This document shows positions 1 through 8,578 of a stretch of DNA of 64,000 bases, piece after piece. Origin of the DNA: Mesorhizobium terrae (GTDB lineage: Bacteria > Pseudomonadota > Alphaproteobacteria > Rhizobiales > Rhizobiaceae); the NCBI RefSeq assembly GCF_008727715.1, contig NZ_CP044218.1, positions 5,129,501 to 5,193,500 of the forward strand. Reading direction: 5' to 3'. Position 1 is the stretch's first letter. Each line of letters starts with the position of its first letter. The position numbers and the translations under genes were made by a program. The notes under the pieces were generated by a model. It saw nothing but the letters and a program-made list of their open reading frames with translations. It did no database searches and was not told the origin of the DNA.

Positions 1-183
1 TGCCTCCAAAGGACGAACGACCGACGCAGTTCCCGACACCTCGGCTCATTTTTCGTGAGATTTCGCGGCGAGAGCAATCCGTCCGGGGCGTTGCCAGTCG
101 AGCTCCGCCTCGACCTTGCTTTTGCTCCGTTCGTGATTGAGCCTAGGTGCATCCCCTATTGCCAGACAAACGATCGGTGCCAA

Positions 184-837
184 ATGACGACTTTTATCCT
201 CATTCCGGGTGGATGGCGCGGTGGCTGGACTTTTGATCCGGTCGCGGATCTGTTGACCGCATCGGGACACAAGGTACTCGCGCTCACCCTCCCCGGCCTC
301 GGCGATGTTCCGGCGCCGGCGGCCAATCTCTCCAGTCACATAGAGGCAGCCGTTCAAGTCGCGGAAGATTGCGATGACGAATTGATCCTGGTCGGTCATT
401 CTTATGGCGGCATGGTCGTGAGCGGCGTTGCCGACAGGGCACGCGCCAAAATCCGGGCCCTGGTCTATGTCGATGCCTATGTTCCCGAAACCGGCGAGTC
501 CGTCTGGTCGCTGACCAGCCCCGATTTTCGCGATATCTTCATCGCCGGATCGCAAGCCGACGGGCTGACCTGCGTGCCACCCTCCAACCGCGAGCCGCGA
601 TGCCGCCCGCATCCGATGGCGACTTTTCTCCAGGCGATCACCCTGACCGGGCATTGGCGCGACGTTCCGCGCAAGCTCTATGTCGGCGCGCATGGGTGGG
701 AGGGCAGTCCGTTTCGCGACCTCCATGAACGCTTGAGCAATGACCCGGACTGGCAAACCTACGCCCTGAACTGCGGACACAACGTGCCGCAGCTCGAACC
801 CGAAGCCCTCGCGGAAATACTGCTGAAACAAGCCTGA
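184..837 (+). CDS. Alpha/beta hydrolase, small esterase type
   Basis: Predicted cytoplasmic serine hydrolase of 217 residues; no signal peptide is visible. The nucleophile elbow GHSYGG places the catalytic serine at residue 73, an early glycine-rich turn (IPGGWRGGW, residues 7-15) would form the oxyanion region, and CGHNVPQLEPEA near the C terminus carries the likely catalytic histidine. Length and these motifs resemble the plant-esterase/hydroxynitrile-lyase-like branch of the fold; the substrate cannot be read from sequence. The frame stays open upstream to position 55, but the ATG at 184 begins directly with the first beta strand (MTTFILIPGG), so I chose it. It stands alone, convergent with plsY. 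I see no gene in bases 1-183. Confidence 0.8.
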   Translation: MTTFILIPGGWRGGWTFDPVADLLTASGHKVLALTLPGLGDVPAPAANLSSHIEAAVQVAEDCDDELILVGHSYGGMVVSGVADRARAKIRALVYVDAYVPETGESVWSLTSPDFRDIFIAGSQADGLTCVPPSNREPRCRPHPMATFLQAITLTGHWRDVPRKLYVGAHGWEGSPFRDLHERLSNDPDWQTYALNCGHNVPQLEPEALAEILLKQA

Positions 838-903
838 GCCTCACACGGCCGCGATGTCCGCAACTTGGCCAGTGTCGACATCGGCGCCCCGGCACGGCGT
901 CCC

Positions 904-1566
904 TCACCCGCCGCTCCGGCCCAACCGTGGCTCCGACCCGGACAGGAGCCGCTGGATGTTGGCGCGATGGCGCAGGATCACATAGAGGCCGCCGGCGATC
1001 ACCAGCAGCCGGTAAGGCAGCGGCTGCTCGAAAGCGAAGACCAGCATGATCGCCGTTATCGCGGCAAGGATCGAGCTGAGCGAGACGATGCGGGAGACGG
1101 CGAGCACGATGCCCCAGACCGCGAACGCGCCGAGCCCCACGGGCCAGGACATCGCCAGCAAAACGCCGAGCCCCGTGGCGGCGGCCTTCCCGCCGGTGAA
1201 GTTCAGCCAGATCGAGCGGCCGTGCCCGAGCAGCACCGCCAGCCCCGACAGGCAGACGGCCCAGGGCACCAGGGCCTGGAGATCGATCGCCGCCGGCGGC
1301 GCGAAGGACGGCAGCGTCGCGAGCCAGGAATAAAACCAGCGCGCGAAGACGATGGCGGCTATACCCTTCAGCACATCGACGAGAAGCACGACCAGCGCCG
1401 GTCCCTTGCCCAGCGTTCTGAGTACATTCGTCGCCCCGGTGGATCGGGAGCCATGCTCGCGGATATCGATGCCCCGCAGCAGTTTCCCCGCCAGGTACCC
1501 GGTGGGCGTGGCCCCCAGCAGGTAGGCGACCACCAATCCAACGGCACTTGCCAGCCAGAACGCCAT
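904..1566 (-). CDS. plsY: Glycerol-3-phosphate acyltransferase PlsY
   Basis: Inner-membrane acyltransferase that moves an acyl group from acyl-phosphate to sn-glycerol 3-phosphate, giving lysophosphatidate, the first step of phospholipid synthesis with PlsX. The 220-residue length is usual. All three family motifs are visible: GSRSTGATNVLR near residues 40-51, FTGGKAAATGLG in the middle, and HRANIQRLLSG near the C terminus, separated by hydrophobic membrane segments. It lies 6 bp behind the adenine deaminase gene on the same strand, so the two are probably co-transcribed although their pathways are unrelated. Confidence 0.95.
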   Translation of the reverse strand: MAFWLASAVGLVVAYLLGATPTGYLAGKLLRGIDIREHGSRSTGATNVLRTLGKGPALVVLLVDVLKGIAAIVFARWFYSWLATLPSFAPPAAIDLQALVPWAVCLSGLAVLLGHGRSIWLNFTGGKAAATGLGVLLAMSWPVGLGAFAVWGIVLAVSRIVSLSSILAAITAIMLVFAFEQPLPYRLLVIAGGLYVILRHRANIQRLLSGSEPRLGRSGG

Positions 1567-1572
1567 AAAACC

Positions 1573-3384
1573 TCACACGAACAGGTCGACCTTCTCGAAG
1601 GTGCGTACATCGACCAGCCCGACATCCGAGATGCGCAGCTCGGGGATCACCACCAGCGCCAGCAGCGAGTGCTGCATGTAGGCGTTGTTCAGCGAGCAGC
1701 CCACCTGGCGCATCGCCTCAGTCAACTTCTCGGCCTTGGCTGCAACGATTTCGGCGCGCTCGTCCGACATCAGGCCGGCGATCGGCATTTCGACCAGCGC
1801 CAGTTCCTTGCCCTTCGAATAGAGCACGACGCCGCCACCGACCTCGGCCAGGCGGTTGGCGGCCAGCGCCATATCCTCCTTGTTGGTACCAACGACGATG
1901 ATGTGATGGCTGTCATGCGCCACCGACGAGGCCATGGCGCAATCCTCGCCATAGCCGAAACCCGAGACGAAAGCGTTGGTGACGCCGCCGGTGCCGCGAT
2001 GGCGCTCCACCAGCGCGATCTGGCAGACGTCATTGCGCCGGTCCATGGCGACCAGACCGTCCTCGACGGCGAGGTCCGCCTCCAGCGCGCGGGTCGGCGC
2101 CTGGTTCTCGATGACGCCGATGACGCGGGCGCGCACCTTGTTGGCGCCTTCCGGCGCCTTGATGTCGAAGTCGTGTGCGGCAAGGCGCTTGCCGAGCTTC
2201 ACCGTATTCTTGGCGCTGGCCGGATAGTCGTAGGCGGGGATATCGGCCTCCAGCCTGCCGGCGGCGGCGAGGCGAACGCCACGGCCATAGACCTCGTCGA
2301 TCGCCATTTCGGCGAGGTTCGAGACGATCAGGAAATCGGCCAGCCGCCCCGGCGCGATCGAACCGATCTCGCGCTCCAGCCTGAAATGCTGGGCGGTGTT
2401 GATGGTCGCCATCTGGATCGCCGTCACCGGCTTCAGGCCCTGTTGGATCGCATGGCGCACGACGCGGTCCATATGGCCGTCATTGACCAGCGTGCCGGAA
2501 TGGCTGTCGTCGGTGCACAGGATGAAGTTGCGCGGGTCAATGCCTTGTTCCGTCACGGCTTTGATCTGTTCGGCGACGTCGTACCATGCCGAACCGAGAC
2601 GCAGCATCGCCTTCATGCCCTGGCGTACGCGGGCGATCGCATCGTCGGCGCGGGTGCCTTCATGGTCGTCTTCCGGACCGCCGGCGACATAGCCGTGGAA
2701 CGGCAGGCCGAGATCCGGCGAGGCATAGTGGCCGCCCACCGTCTTGCCGGCGCGCACGGTCGCGGCGATCTCGCCCGACATCACCGGATTGTTGGCGGCG
2801 ACGCCCGGGAAGTTCATAACCTCGCCGAGCCCAATGATGTTTTCCCAGCCCATCGCCTCGACGACATCCTCGACGGTGAGCTGAGCACCGGCATTTTCCA
2901 GCCCCGGCGCCGAAGGCACGCAGGACGGCATCTGCACATGCACGTTGATCGGCATGGCCAGCGCCTCGTCATGCATCAGCCGCACGCCGGGCAGACCCAG
3001 CACATTGGCGATCTCATGCGGGTCGATGAACATGGAGGTGGTGCCGTGCGGAATGACGGCACGGCTGAACTCGGTCACCGTCACCATGCCGCTTTCGACA
3101 TGCATGTGCGCGTCGCACAGGCCGGGCACCAGATAGCGCCCGCCGGCATCGACCACCTGCGTATCAGGGCCGATGGCGTGCGAGACATCGGGCCCGCAAT
3201 AGGCGAAGCGCCCGCCGACCACGGCGATATCGGTGCCGGAAACAATCTCGCCGGAATGGACATTGACCCAGCGGCCGTTGCGCACGACGAGGTCGGCCGG
3301 CTTGCGGCCCATGGCGACGTCGACCAGCAGCGTCGCCATTTCGGTCCAGGGTCGCGGCTTGGAAAAGGATGAATTTTTCGGCAT
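1573..3384 (-). CDS. ade: Adenine deaminase
   Basis: Amidohydrolase converting adenine to hypoxanthine and ammonia in purine salvage. The 603-residue protein has an N-terminal composite-domain strand (DLVVRNGRWVNVHSGEI), the metal-binding HMH motif in CDAHMHVESGM near residue 100, DPHEIANVLG characteristic of the adenine deaminase branch, and the C-terminal adenine deaminase domain with GFGYGEDCAMASS and HDSHH. ATG at 3384 is the chosen start; no clear Shine-Dalgarno sequence precedes it, and an in-frame ATG 45 bp downstream (MATLLVDVAMGR) is possible. It leads the ade-plsY pair and is divergent from the kinase gene across 140 bp. Confidence 0.93.
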   Translation of the reverse strand: MPKNSSFSKPRPWTEMATLLVDVAMGRKPADLVVRNGRWVNVHSGEIVSGTDIAVVGGRFAYCGPDVSHAIGPDTQVVDAGGRYLVPGLCDAHMHVESGMVTVTEFSRAVIPHGTTSMFIDPHEIANVLGLPGVRLMHDEALAMPINVHVQMPSCVPSAPGLENAGAQLTVEDVVEAMGWENIIGLGEVMNFPGVAANNPVMSGEIAATVRAGKTVGGHYASPDLGLPFHGYVAGGPEDDHEGTRADDAIARVRQGMKAMLRLGSAWYDVAEQIKAVTEQGIDPRNFILCTDDSHSGTLVNDGHMDRVVRHAIQQGLKPVTAIQMATINTAQHFRLEREIGSIAPGRLADFLIVSNLAEMAIDEVYGRGVRLAAAGRLEADIPAYDYPASAKNTVKLGKRLAAHDFDIKAPEGANKVRARVIGVIENQAPTRALEADLAVEDGLVAMDRRNDVCQIALVERHRGTGGVTNAFVSGFGYGEDCAMASSVAHDSHHIIVVGTNKEDMALAANRLAEVGGGVVLYSKGKELALVEMPIAGLMSDERAEIVAAKAEKLTEAMRQVGCSLNNAYMQHSLLALVVIPELRISDVGLVDVRTFEKVDLFV

Positions 3385-3524
3385 TGCAAGGAGATTCCCG
3401 TGTTTCTTCGCGACTGTAGCGAAAGCCGCCGCGGAAAACAGCGGCTCGGTTGTTTGAACTGAGACCGTGGCTATACTCGATAACAGAATTGTTCCGGGTC
3501 TTTAGGACCTGCCATGGACTTCCG

Positions 3525-5369
3525 ATGCCGCAGTTCCTCAAAGGTCGCCGCTGGATCTGGCCTGCGCTCGCGGTCGCGACGCTGGCTGTGGCGCTCGCCT
3601 TCTATGGCAGCAGCTTCGCCTCGCGCGCTTATCTCGACCAAGCGGCATCGCGCGGCAAAACCACGCTGAGACTGGCCGTCGCCGCCTTGCAGGGGCAGCT
3701 CAACCGCTTCGAACCGCTGCCCTCGCTGATCGCCGACAATGACGACATCAAGGATTTGCTGGCCGACCCCGGCAATCCGGAACTCCGCGCCAGGGGCAAT
3801 GCCTATCTCAGGCAAATCAACGCGTTGCTGCAATCTTCCGACATCTATGTGATCGGCCCGGACGGCGAGACGATCATCGCCAGCAATTTCGACCGCCCGA
3901 TCAGCTTCGTCGGGGAGAATTTTTCCTATCGACCCTATTTCCAAGACGCGATCGAAGGCAAGCGCGGCCGCTTTTTCGCGCTCGGCACCACCTCGCTGAA
4001 GCGCGGTTACTATTTCTCGGCCCCGGTGCGTGTCGGCAGCGCCATCCGCGGGGTCGTGGTGTTCAAGGTCGAGGTCGATGCCATCGAGGCCTCATGGCTT
4101 GGCGGCGACGACGAGATCATCGTCACCGACCCCGAGGGCATCATCTTCATGGCGGAACGGCCGGAGTGGCTCTATTCCAGCCTTTTGCCGCTGACACCGG
4201 ACCGGCTTGCCCGCACCGCCGCCTCGCGGCGTTACGCGACCGCCACGCTGCGTGAACTGCCGATCACGCGCAGCAGCTTCGGTGACCGGCTTCCGCTGAT
4301 GACCGTCAATTTCGAAAGCCAGCGCAGCGAATATCTGGTCCTGTCGGAGGCGATGCCGGACGCCGGCTGGACGATCAGTGTGCTGCTGGACACACGTTCG
4401 GCGCATACCCAGGCCTTGATCACCGTGACCGTCGCGCTGCTGGCGCTCGGCCTTGCCGCCCTGGCCGGCTTTGTTTTCCTGCAGCGACGGGCCCGGCTGG
4501 CCGAGCGGCTGCTTCTGCAACGCAACGCCCAGGCCGAGCTCGAACGCCGCGTCGACGAACGCACCCACGACCTCGCGCTGGTCAACACGCGCCTGGAGAC
4601 CGAGGTCACCGAGCGCCGCGCCACCGAACAGCAACTCAGGCAAACGCAAGCAGACCTGATCCAGGCCGGCAAGCTCGCCGCGCTCGGCCAGATGTCGGCG
4701 GCGCTGTCGCATGAGTTCAACCAGCCGCTGGCGGCGGTGAAAACCTATGCCGACAACGCCGCCGTACTGATCGACCGCGAGCGCGCGGCCGAGGCCCGCG
4801 ACAATGTCGCGCGCATCTCCAGCCTCGCCGACCGCATGGCCTCGATCAGCCGGCATCTGCGCAATTTCGCCCGCAAGCCGAACGAAAAACTCGGGCCGGT
4901 CGACCTCGCCGAAGTGATCCGCGACACGCAGGAGATCGTCGCCTGGCGGCTGAAGGCGGCGGACGCGACGCTCACGGTCGATCTCGGCCGCGCGCCGCTG
5001 ACGGTCAAGGCCGGCTCGGTGCGGCTGCAGCAGGTGCTGGTCAACATCATCACCAACGCCGCCGATGCCGTCGAAGGTTTGCCGGACCGGCGGATCGAAC
5101 TGGTGGCGAAACGGCGGGCCGGCAAGGTGGCGATATCGGTACGCGATCATGGTCCCGGCATCGCCGAGGCGATCGCGGAACGCATCTTCGACCCGTTCTT
5201 CTCGACCAAGGGCGTCGGCAAGGGTCTTGGTCTCGGCCTTTCGATTTCTTATAACATCGTCAAGGATTTCGGCGGGGACCTTGCTGTTTTGAATCATCCC
5301 GAGGGTGGCGCCCTGTTCACCATCGAGCTCGACGCGGCGCGCAGCGGCGTGCGCGAGGCGGCCGAATGA
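3525..5369 (+). CDS. DctB-type sensor histidine kinase
   Basis: Membrane sensor kinase of 614 residues in the C4-dicarboxylate sensor (DctB) family. A membrane segment lies near residues 10-28, then a long periplasmic sensor region of double-PDC/Cache type to about residue 300, a second membrane segment, a charged coiled-coil linker, and the kinase core. The H-box SHEFNQPLAAVKTYADNA puts the phospho-accepting histidine at residue 396; the N-box (NIITNAADAVEG) and the G boxes (DHGPGIA, GKGLGLGLS) are intact. ATG 3525 was preferred to the upstream TTG at 3450 because it directly precedes the first membrane segment. Its stop overlaps the start of the regulator (ATGA). Given the transporter downstream, the ligand may be a di- or tricarboxylate (inference). 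Confidence 0.9.
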   Translation: MPQFLKGRRWIWPALAVATLAVALAFYGSSFASRAYLDQAASRGKTTLRLAVAALQGQLNRFEPLPSLIADNDDIKDLLADPGNPELRARGNAYLRQINALLQSSDIYVIGPDGETIIASNFDRPISFVGENFSYRPYFQDAIEGKRGRFFALGTTSLKRGYYFSAPVRVGSAIRGVVVFKVEVDAIEASWLGGDDEIIVTDPEGIIFMAERPEWLYSSLLPLTPDRLARTAASRRYATATLRELPITRSSFGDRLPLMTVNFESQRSEYLVLSEAMPDAGWTISVLLDTRSAHTQALITVTVALLALGLAALAGFVFLQRRARLAERLLLQRNAQAELERRVDERTHDLALVNTRLETEVTERRATEQQLRQTQADLIQAGKLAALGQMSAALSHEFNQPLAAVKTYADNAAVLIDRERAAEARDNVARISSLADRMASISRHLRNFARKPNEKLGPVDLAEVIRDTQEIVAWRLKAADATLTVDLGRAPLTVKAGSVRLQQVLVNIITNAADAVEGLPDRRIELVAKRRAGKVAISVRDHGPGIAEAIAERIFDPFFSTKGVGKGLGLGLSISYNIVKDFGGDLAVLNHPEGGALFTIELDAARSGVREAAE

Positions 5370-6724
5370 AGCCGCCCATCGTGCTCCTGGTCGACGACGA
5401 GGAGGAGCCGCGCCGTGCTGCCGCCCAATCGCTCGACCTCGCCGGTCTCGCCGTGCAGGACTGCGCTTCCGCCGAGCGCGCGCTCGATTTCATCACGCAG
5501 GGTTTCCACGGCGTCGTCATGTCGGACATCCGCATGCCAGGCATGGACGGCATGACACTGCTCGGGCGCATCCGCGAGATCGACGCCGACATCCCCGTCA
5601 TCCTCGTCACCGGTCATGGCGACGTGCAGCTTGCTGTGCGCGCCATGCGCGAGGGCGCCTACGACTTCATCGAAAAACCCTATGCGACGCAGCATCTGGT
5701 GGAGATGGCCATGCGCGCCATCGACCGGCGCAAGCTGGTGCTGGAAAACCGCCAGCTGCGGGCGGCGGCCGGCAAGAACGACGACCTCGAAACCCGCCTG
5801 CCCGGGCGCACCCAGGTGATGGTCGAGTTGCGCTACAAATTGCGCGCCATCGCCGCCACCGACGCCGACATATTGGTGATCGGCGATACCGGAACCGGCA
5901 AGGAAGTGGCGGCACGCGCGCTGCACGACATCAGCGGCCGCGCCACCAAACCTTTCGTCGCCATCAATTGCGCGGCACTGCCCGCCACGCTGATCGAAAG
6001 CGAGCTGTTCGGCCATGAGGCCGGCGCCTTTCCGGGCGCGCTGCGCCCGCGCTTCGGCAAGTTCGAACATGCCAGGGGCGGCACAGTGCTCCTCGACGAG
6101 ATCGGCTCGATGCCGGCCGACCTGCAGGCGAAGCTCCTGCGCGTCATCCAGGACCGGGTGATCTACCGGCTCGGCTCCAACGAGCCGATACTGCTCGACG
6201 TCCGCTTCATCGCCGCCAGCAAGGTCGACCTCGACGAAGAAGTCGCGGCGGGCCGCTTCCGCGCCGACCTGCTCTACCGCCTCAATGTGGTGACGCTGCG
6301 CATGCCTTCACTTGCCGCGCGGCGGGAAGACGTGCCGCTGCTTTTCCTGCAACTGGTGCGCGAGGCCACCGGCCGCTATCGCCGCGACGACACCGACGTG
6401 CCACCGCACATCATCGCCGATGTCGCCAGCCGCGACTGGCCGGGCAATGTGCGCGAACTGCGCAATGCCGCCGACCGTTTTGTCCTTGGCCTCGGGCAGC
6501 ATGGCGCCGAAGAGCCGGCCGGGGCGGACGCCGGAGACTTGCGTCTCGCCGATCGCGTCGCCGAATTCGAGAAGGATGTCATCGTGGCGGCGCTGCTTGC
6601 CCATGGCGGCAGCCTCAAGCCGGTCTACGAACAGCTCGGAATCTCGCGCAAGACGCTCTATGAGAAGATGCAGCGCTACGGGCTCGACAAGAAGCGGCTG
6701 GGCGTTTCGGAAGCCGCCGACTAG
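5366..6724 (+). CDS. DctD-type sigma-54-dependent response regulator
   Basis: Response regulator of 452 residues, partner of the overlapping kinase. The receiver domain (residues 1-120) has the acidic pair D10/D11 and phospho-acceptor D54. The AAA+ domain has Walker A GDTGTGKE and Walker B GGTVLLDEI, and the protein ends in a Fis-type helix-turn-helix (GGSLKPVYEQLGISRKTLYE). The sigma-54 contact loop, normally GAFTGA, reads GAFPGA at residues 220-225: the threonine important in studied activators is proline. The AAA+ residues are otherwise intact, so it may still activate with altered sigma-54 contact, or may not activate. It probably acts on the downstream transporter genes through the palindrome at 6751. 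Confidence 0.9.
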   Translation: MKPPIVLLVDDEEEPRRAAAQSLDLAGLAVQDCASAERALDFITQGFHGVVMSDIRMPGMDGMTLLGRIREIDADIPVILVTGHGDVQLAVRAMREGAYDFIEKPYATQHLVEMAMRAIDRRKLVLENRQLRAAAGKNDDLETRLPGRTQVMVELRYKLRAIAATDADILVIGDTGTGKEVAARALHDISGRATKPFVAINCAALPATLIESELFGHEAGAFPGALRPRFGKFEHARGGTVLLDEIGSMPADLQAKLLRVIQDRVIYRLGSNEPILLDVRFIAASKVDLDEEVAAGRFRADLLYRLNVVTLRMPSLAARREDVPLLFLQLVREATGRYRRDDTDVPPHIIADVASRDWPGNVRELRNAADRFVLGLGQHGAEEPAGADAGDLRLADRVAEFEKDVIVAALLAHGGSLKPVYEQLGISRKTLYEKMQRYGLDKKRLGVSEAAD

Positions 6725-6750
6725 GTCCGGCTCCGACTGCCGCGCCCGCA

Positions 6751-6768
6751 TGTGTGGAAACCCACACA
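6751..6768. promoter_or_regulatory. Perfect palindrome, candidate activator-binding site (UAS)
   Basis: TGTGTGGAAACCCACACA: 7-bp arms TGTGTGG/CCACACA around AAAC, 27 bp after the regulator stop and about 180 bp before tctC. Its form (TGTG-GG-A/T core-CC-CACA) resembles the inverted repeats I recall as DctD upstream activating sites in rhizobia, and NtrC-family activators bind at such distances. I saw no convincing -24/-12 promoter between it and tctC, so the role is inferred. Confidence 0.6.
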
Positions 6769-6782
6769 CGCCGGAGCGGCGA

Positions 6783-6800
6783 TGTTACGATTTCCACCCA
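6783..6800. promoter_or_regulatory. Possible second, degenerate activator site
   Basis: TGTTACGATTTCCACCCA starts 32 bp (about three helical turns) after the perfect palindrome and keeps TGT and TTCCACnCA of the pattern. Tandem sites of unequal strength are known for this activator family. The match is partial. Confidence 0.3.
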
Positions 6801-6946
6801 TCGCGCGACACTCCTTGCGGAAATGCCGCCGTTTTGCGCCTGCGTCGTGTTGCCGAACGCGGCTCTGGCCCCTCCTATTCGCCATCCACTGCCTGCGCTG
6901 GAGGAAACCAGGGCGTCGGCAGGGCACGCATATTTGGGAGGACTCC

Positions 6947-7924
6947 ATGAAGACGCTCATCGCCTCGCTGGCGACGGCTGCCGCCATTGCCATGCTGACC
7001 GGTTCGGCCATGGCCGAAAGCTATCCAGACCGCACCATCACCGTCATCGTGCCGTTCTCGGCCGGGGGCCCGACCGACACCGTTACCCGGCTGGTCGCCG
7101 AGGCCATGTCCAAGGATCTCGGCCAGCAGGTGATCGTGGAGAATGTCGGCGGCGCCGGCGGTACGCTGGGCGCGGCCCGCGTCGCCGATGCCGACCCGGA
7201 CGGCTATACGCTTTTGCTCCACCACATCGGCATGGCCACCAGCGCCACGCTCTACCGCAAGCTCGCCTACGATACTTTGAACGCCTTCGACTATGTCGGC
7301 CTCGTCACCGACGTGCCGATGACCATCGTGGCACGCAAGGATTTCGAGCCGACCGACCTCAAGGGCCTGATCGACTATGTGAAGGCCAACAAGGACAAGG
7401 TCACCCTTGCCAATGCCGGCATCGGCGCCGCCTCGCATCTGTGCGGCATGATGTTCATGAACGCCATCCAGACCCCGTTCGTGACGGTTCCTTATAAGGG
7501 CACCGGACCGGCGATGACCGATCTGGTCGGCGGCCAGGTCGACCTGATGTGCGACCAGACCACCAACACCACCAAACAGATCCTGGGCGGCACCATCAAG
7601 GCCTATGCCGTCACCTCGCCGGCCCGGCTGGACGTGCTGCCCACCGTCGCCACCGCCGAGGAAGGCGGCCTGCCCGGCTTCCAGGTCGGCATCTGGCACG
7701 GCATCTACGCGCCCAAGGGAACGGCGCCGGAAAAGCTCGACCGGCTCTCCAAGTCGCTGCAAAAGGCGCTCAAGGACGAGAACGTGGTCGCCCGCTTCGC
7801 CGAGCTCGGCACCAAGCCGTCGCCCGAGGCCGACGCCACGCCGGCGGCGCTGAAGGCCAAGCTCGAAGGCGAGATCGCCCGCTGGAAGCCGGTGATCGAG
7901 GCCGCCGGCCAATACGCCGACTAA
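6947..7924 (+). CDS. tctC: TctC-type solute-binding protein of a TTT transporter
   Basis: Periplasmic binding protein (325 residues) of a tripartite tricarboxylate transporter. A signal peptide runs to AMA at residues 21-23, and the mature protein starts ESYPDRTITVIVPFSAGG, the standard opening of the TctC/Bug family. YKGTGPAMTDLVGGQVD in the middle is the usual ligand-pocket segment. ATG 6947 follows GGGAGGA at a good distance. It heads the operon tctC-tctB-tctA; TctC proteins bind citrate or other carboxylates, but this ligand is unknown. A hairpin-bearing gap before tctB could let this gene be expressed more strongly than the membrane subunits. Confidence 0.93.
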   Translation: MKTLIASLATAAAIAMLTGSAMAESYPDRTITVIVPFSAGGPTDTVTRLVAEAMSKDLGQQVIVENVGGAGGTLGAARVADADPDGYTLLLHHIGMATSATLYRKLAYDTLNAFDYVGLVTDVPMTIVARKDFEPTDLKGLIDYVKANKDKVTLANAGIGAASHLCGMMFMNAIQTPFVTVPYKGTGPAMTDLVGGQVDLMCDQTTNTTKQILGGTIKAYAVTSPARLDVLPTVATAEEGGLPGFQVGIWHGIYAPKGTAPEKLDRLSKSLQKALKDENVVARFAELGTKPSPEADATPAALKAKLEGEIARWKPVIEAAGQYAD

Positions 7925-8103
7925 GGCATACGGCAGGGCGAGCATCCCCTCACCCCGAGGGCAATCGCAGGCGAGCCTACCCCTCATCCGGCGCCGACGG
8001 CCTCCTCTCCCTCGGGGAGAGGTCGGTCCGGGTCCGGCAGCGAAGCCGCAGCATGCGGAGGCTGAGTGAGAGGGATGGCCGCACCAGGCATTGGGAGGGA
8101 ACC
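7925..8103. repeat. Intergenic hairpin element between tctC and tctB
   Basis: 179 bp without a gene. It contains CCTCTCC-CTCGG-GGAGAGG (8004-8022) flanked by GC-rich, partly complementary sequence, in the style of the CTCATCCGGC...GAGAGG repeats found between rhizobial genes. A transcript hairpin here could reduce read-through into tctB. Confidence 0.55.
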
Positions 8104-8574
8104 GTGGACAAGCTTTCCATCGACCGAACGAACGCGGCGTGCGGCGCGATCTTCATCGCCGCCGGCCTGTTCTTCGGCTACCAGTCGCTCGGGCAGGAAA
8201 TGGGAACGGCCTTTCGCATGGGCCCGGGTTATTTCCCGCTCGTCCTGTCGGGCGTTCTCGTGCTGCTCGGCGCCATCATCGCCATCCAGGCGATGCGCAT
8301 GGCGGGCGAACCGATCGGGCCGATCGCCTGGCGTGGCCTGTTCTTCATCCTGCCGGCCCCGATCTTCTTCGGGCTCACCGTGCGCGGGCTGGGCTTCGTG
8401 CCGTCGCTGTTCTTCACGGCGCTGATTGCCGCCTTCGCTTCGCAGCGCATGCGGCCCACCACCGCGATCATCATCGCCGCGGCGCTTACGCTGTTTTCGG
8501 TCGTCGTCTTCAGCTACGCGCTCGGCCTTCCCTTCCAACGTTTCGGGCCGTGGCTCGCCGGGCTAGGAGCCTGA
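8104..8574 (+). CDS. tctB: TctB-type small membrane subunit of a TTT transporter
   Basis: Small membrane subunit of 156 residues with four hydrophobic segments and the family's opening (residues 12-40, CGAIFIAAGLFFGYQSLG). The GTG start at 8104 is preceded by a strong GGGAGGGAA ribosome site. The length is normal for TctB. It is followed after 4 bp by tctA, so the two membrane subunits are translationally linked, while the binding protein gene is set apart by a hairpin region. Confidence 0.88.
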   Translation: MDKLSIDRTNAACGAIFIAAGLFFGYQSLGQEMGTAFRMGPGYFPLVLSGVLVLLGAIIAIQAMRMAGEPIGPIAWRGLFFILPAPIFFGLTVRGLGFVPSLFFTALIAAFASQRMRPTTAIIIAAALTLFSVVVFSYALGLPFQRFGPWLAGLGA

Positions 8575-8578
8575 CGCG

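Noticed and set aside
1..30. Partial resemblance of GGACGAACGACC (reverse strand) to the leader core GGTCGTTCG
   Set aside because: Only about ten bases match and nothing else of the leader unit follows; likely chance.
6769..6946. A sigma-54 promoter upstream of tctC
   Set aside because: Several GG/GC pairs exist, but none has the correct spacing and the TGGCAC/TTGC context at a sensible distance from the start.
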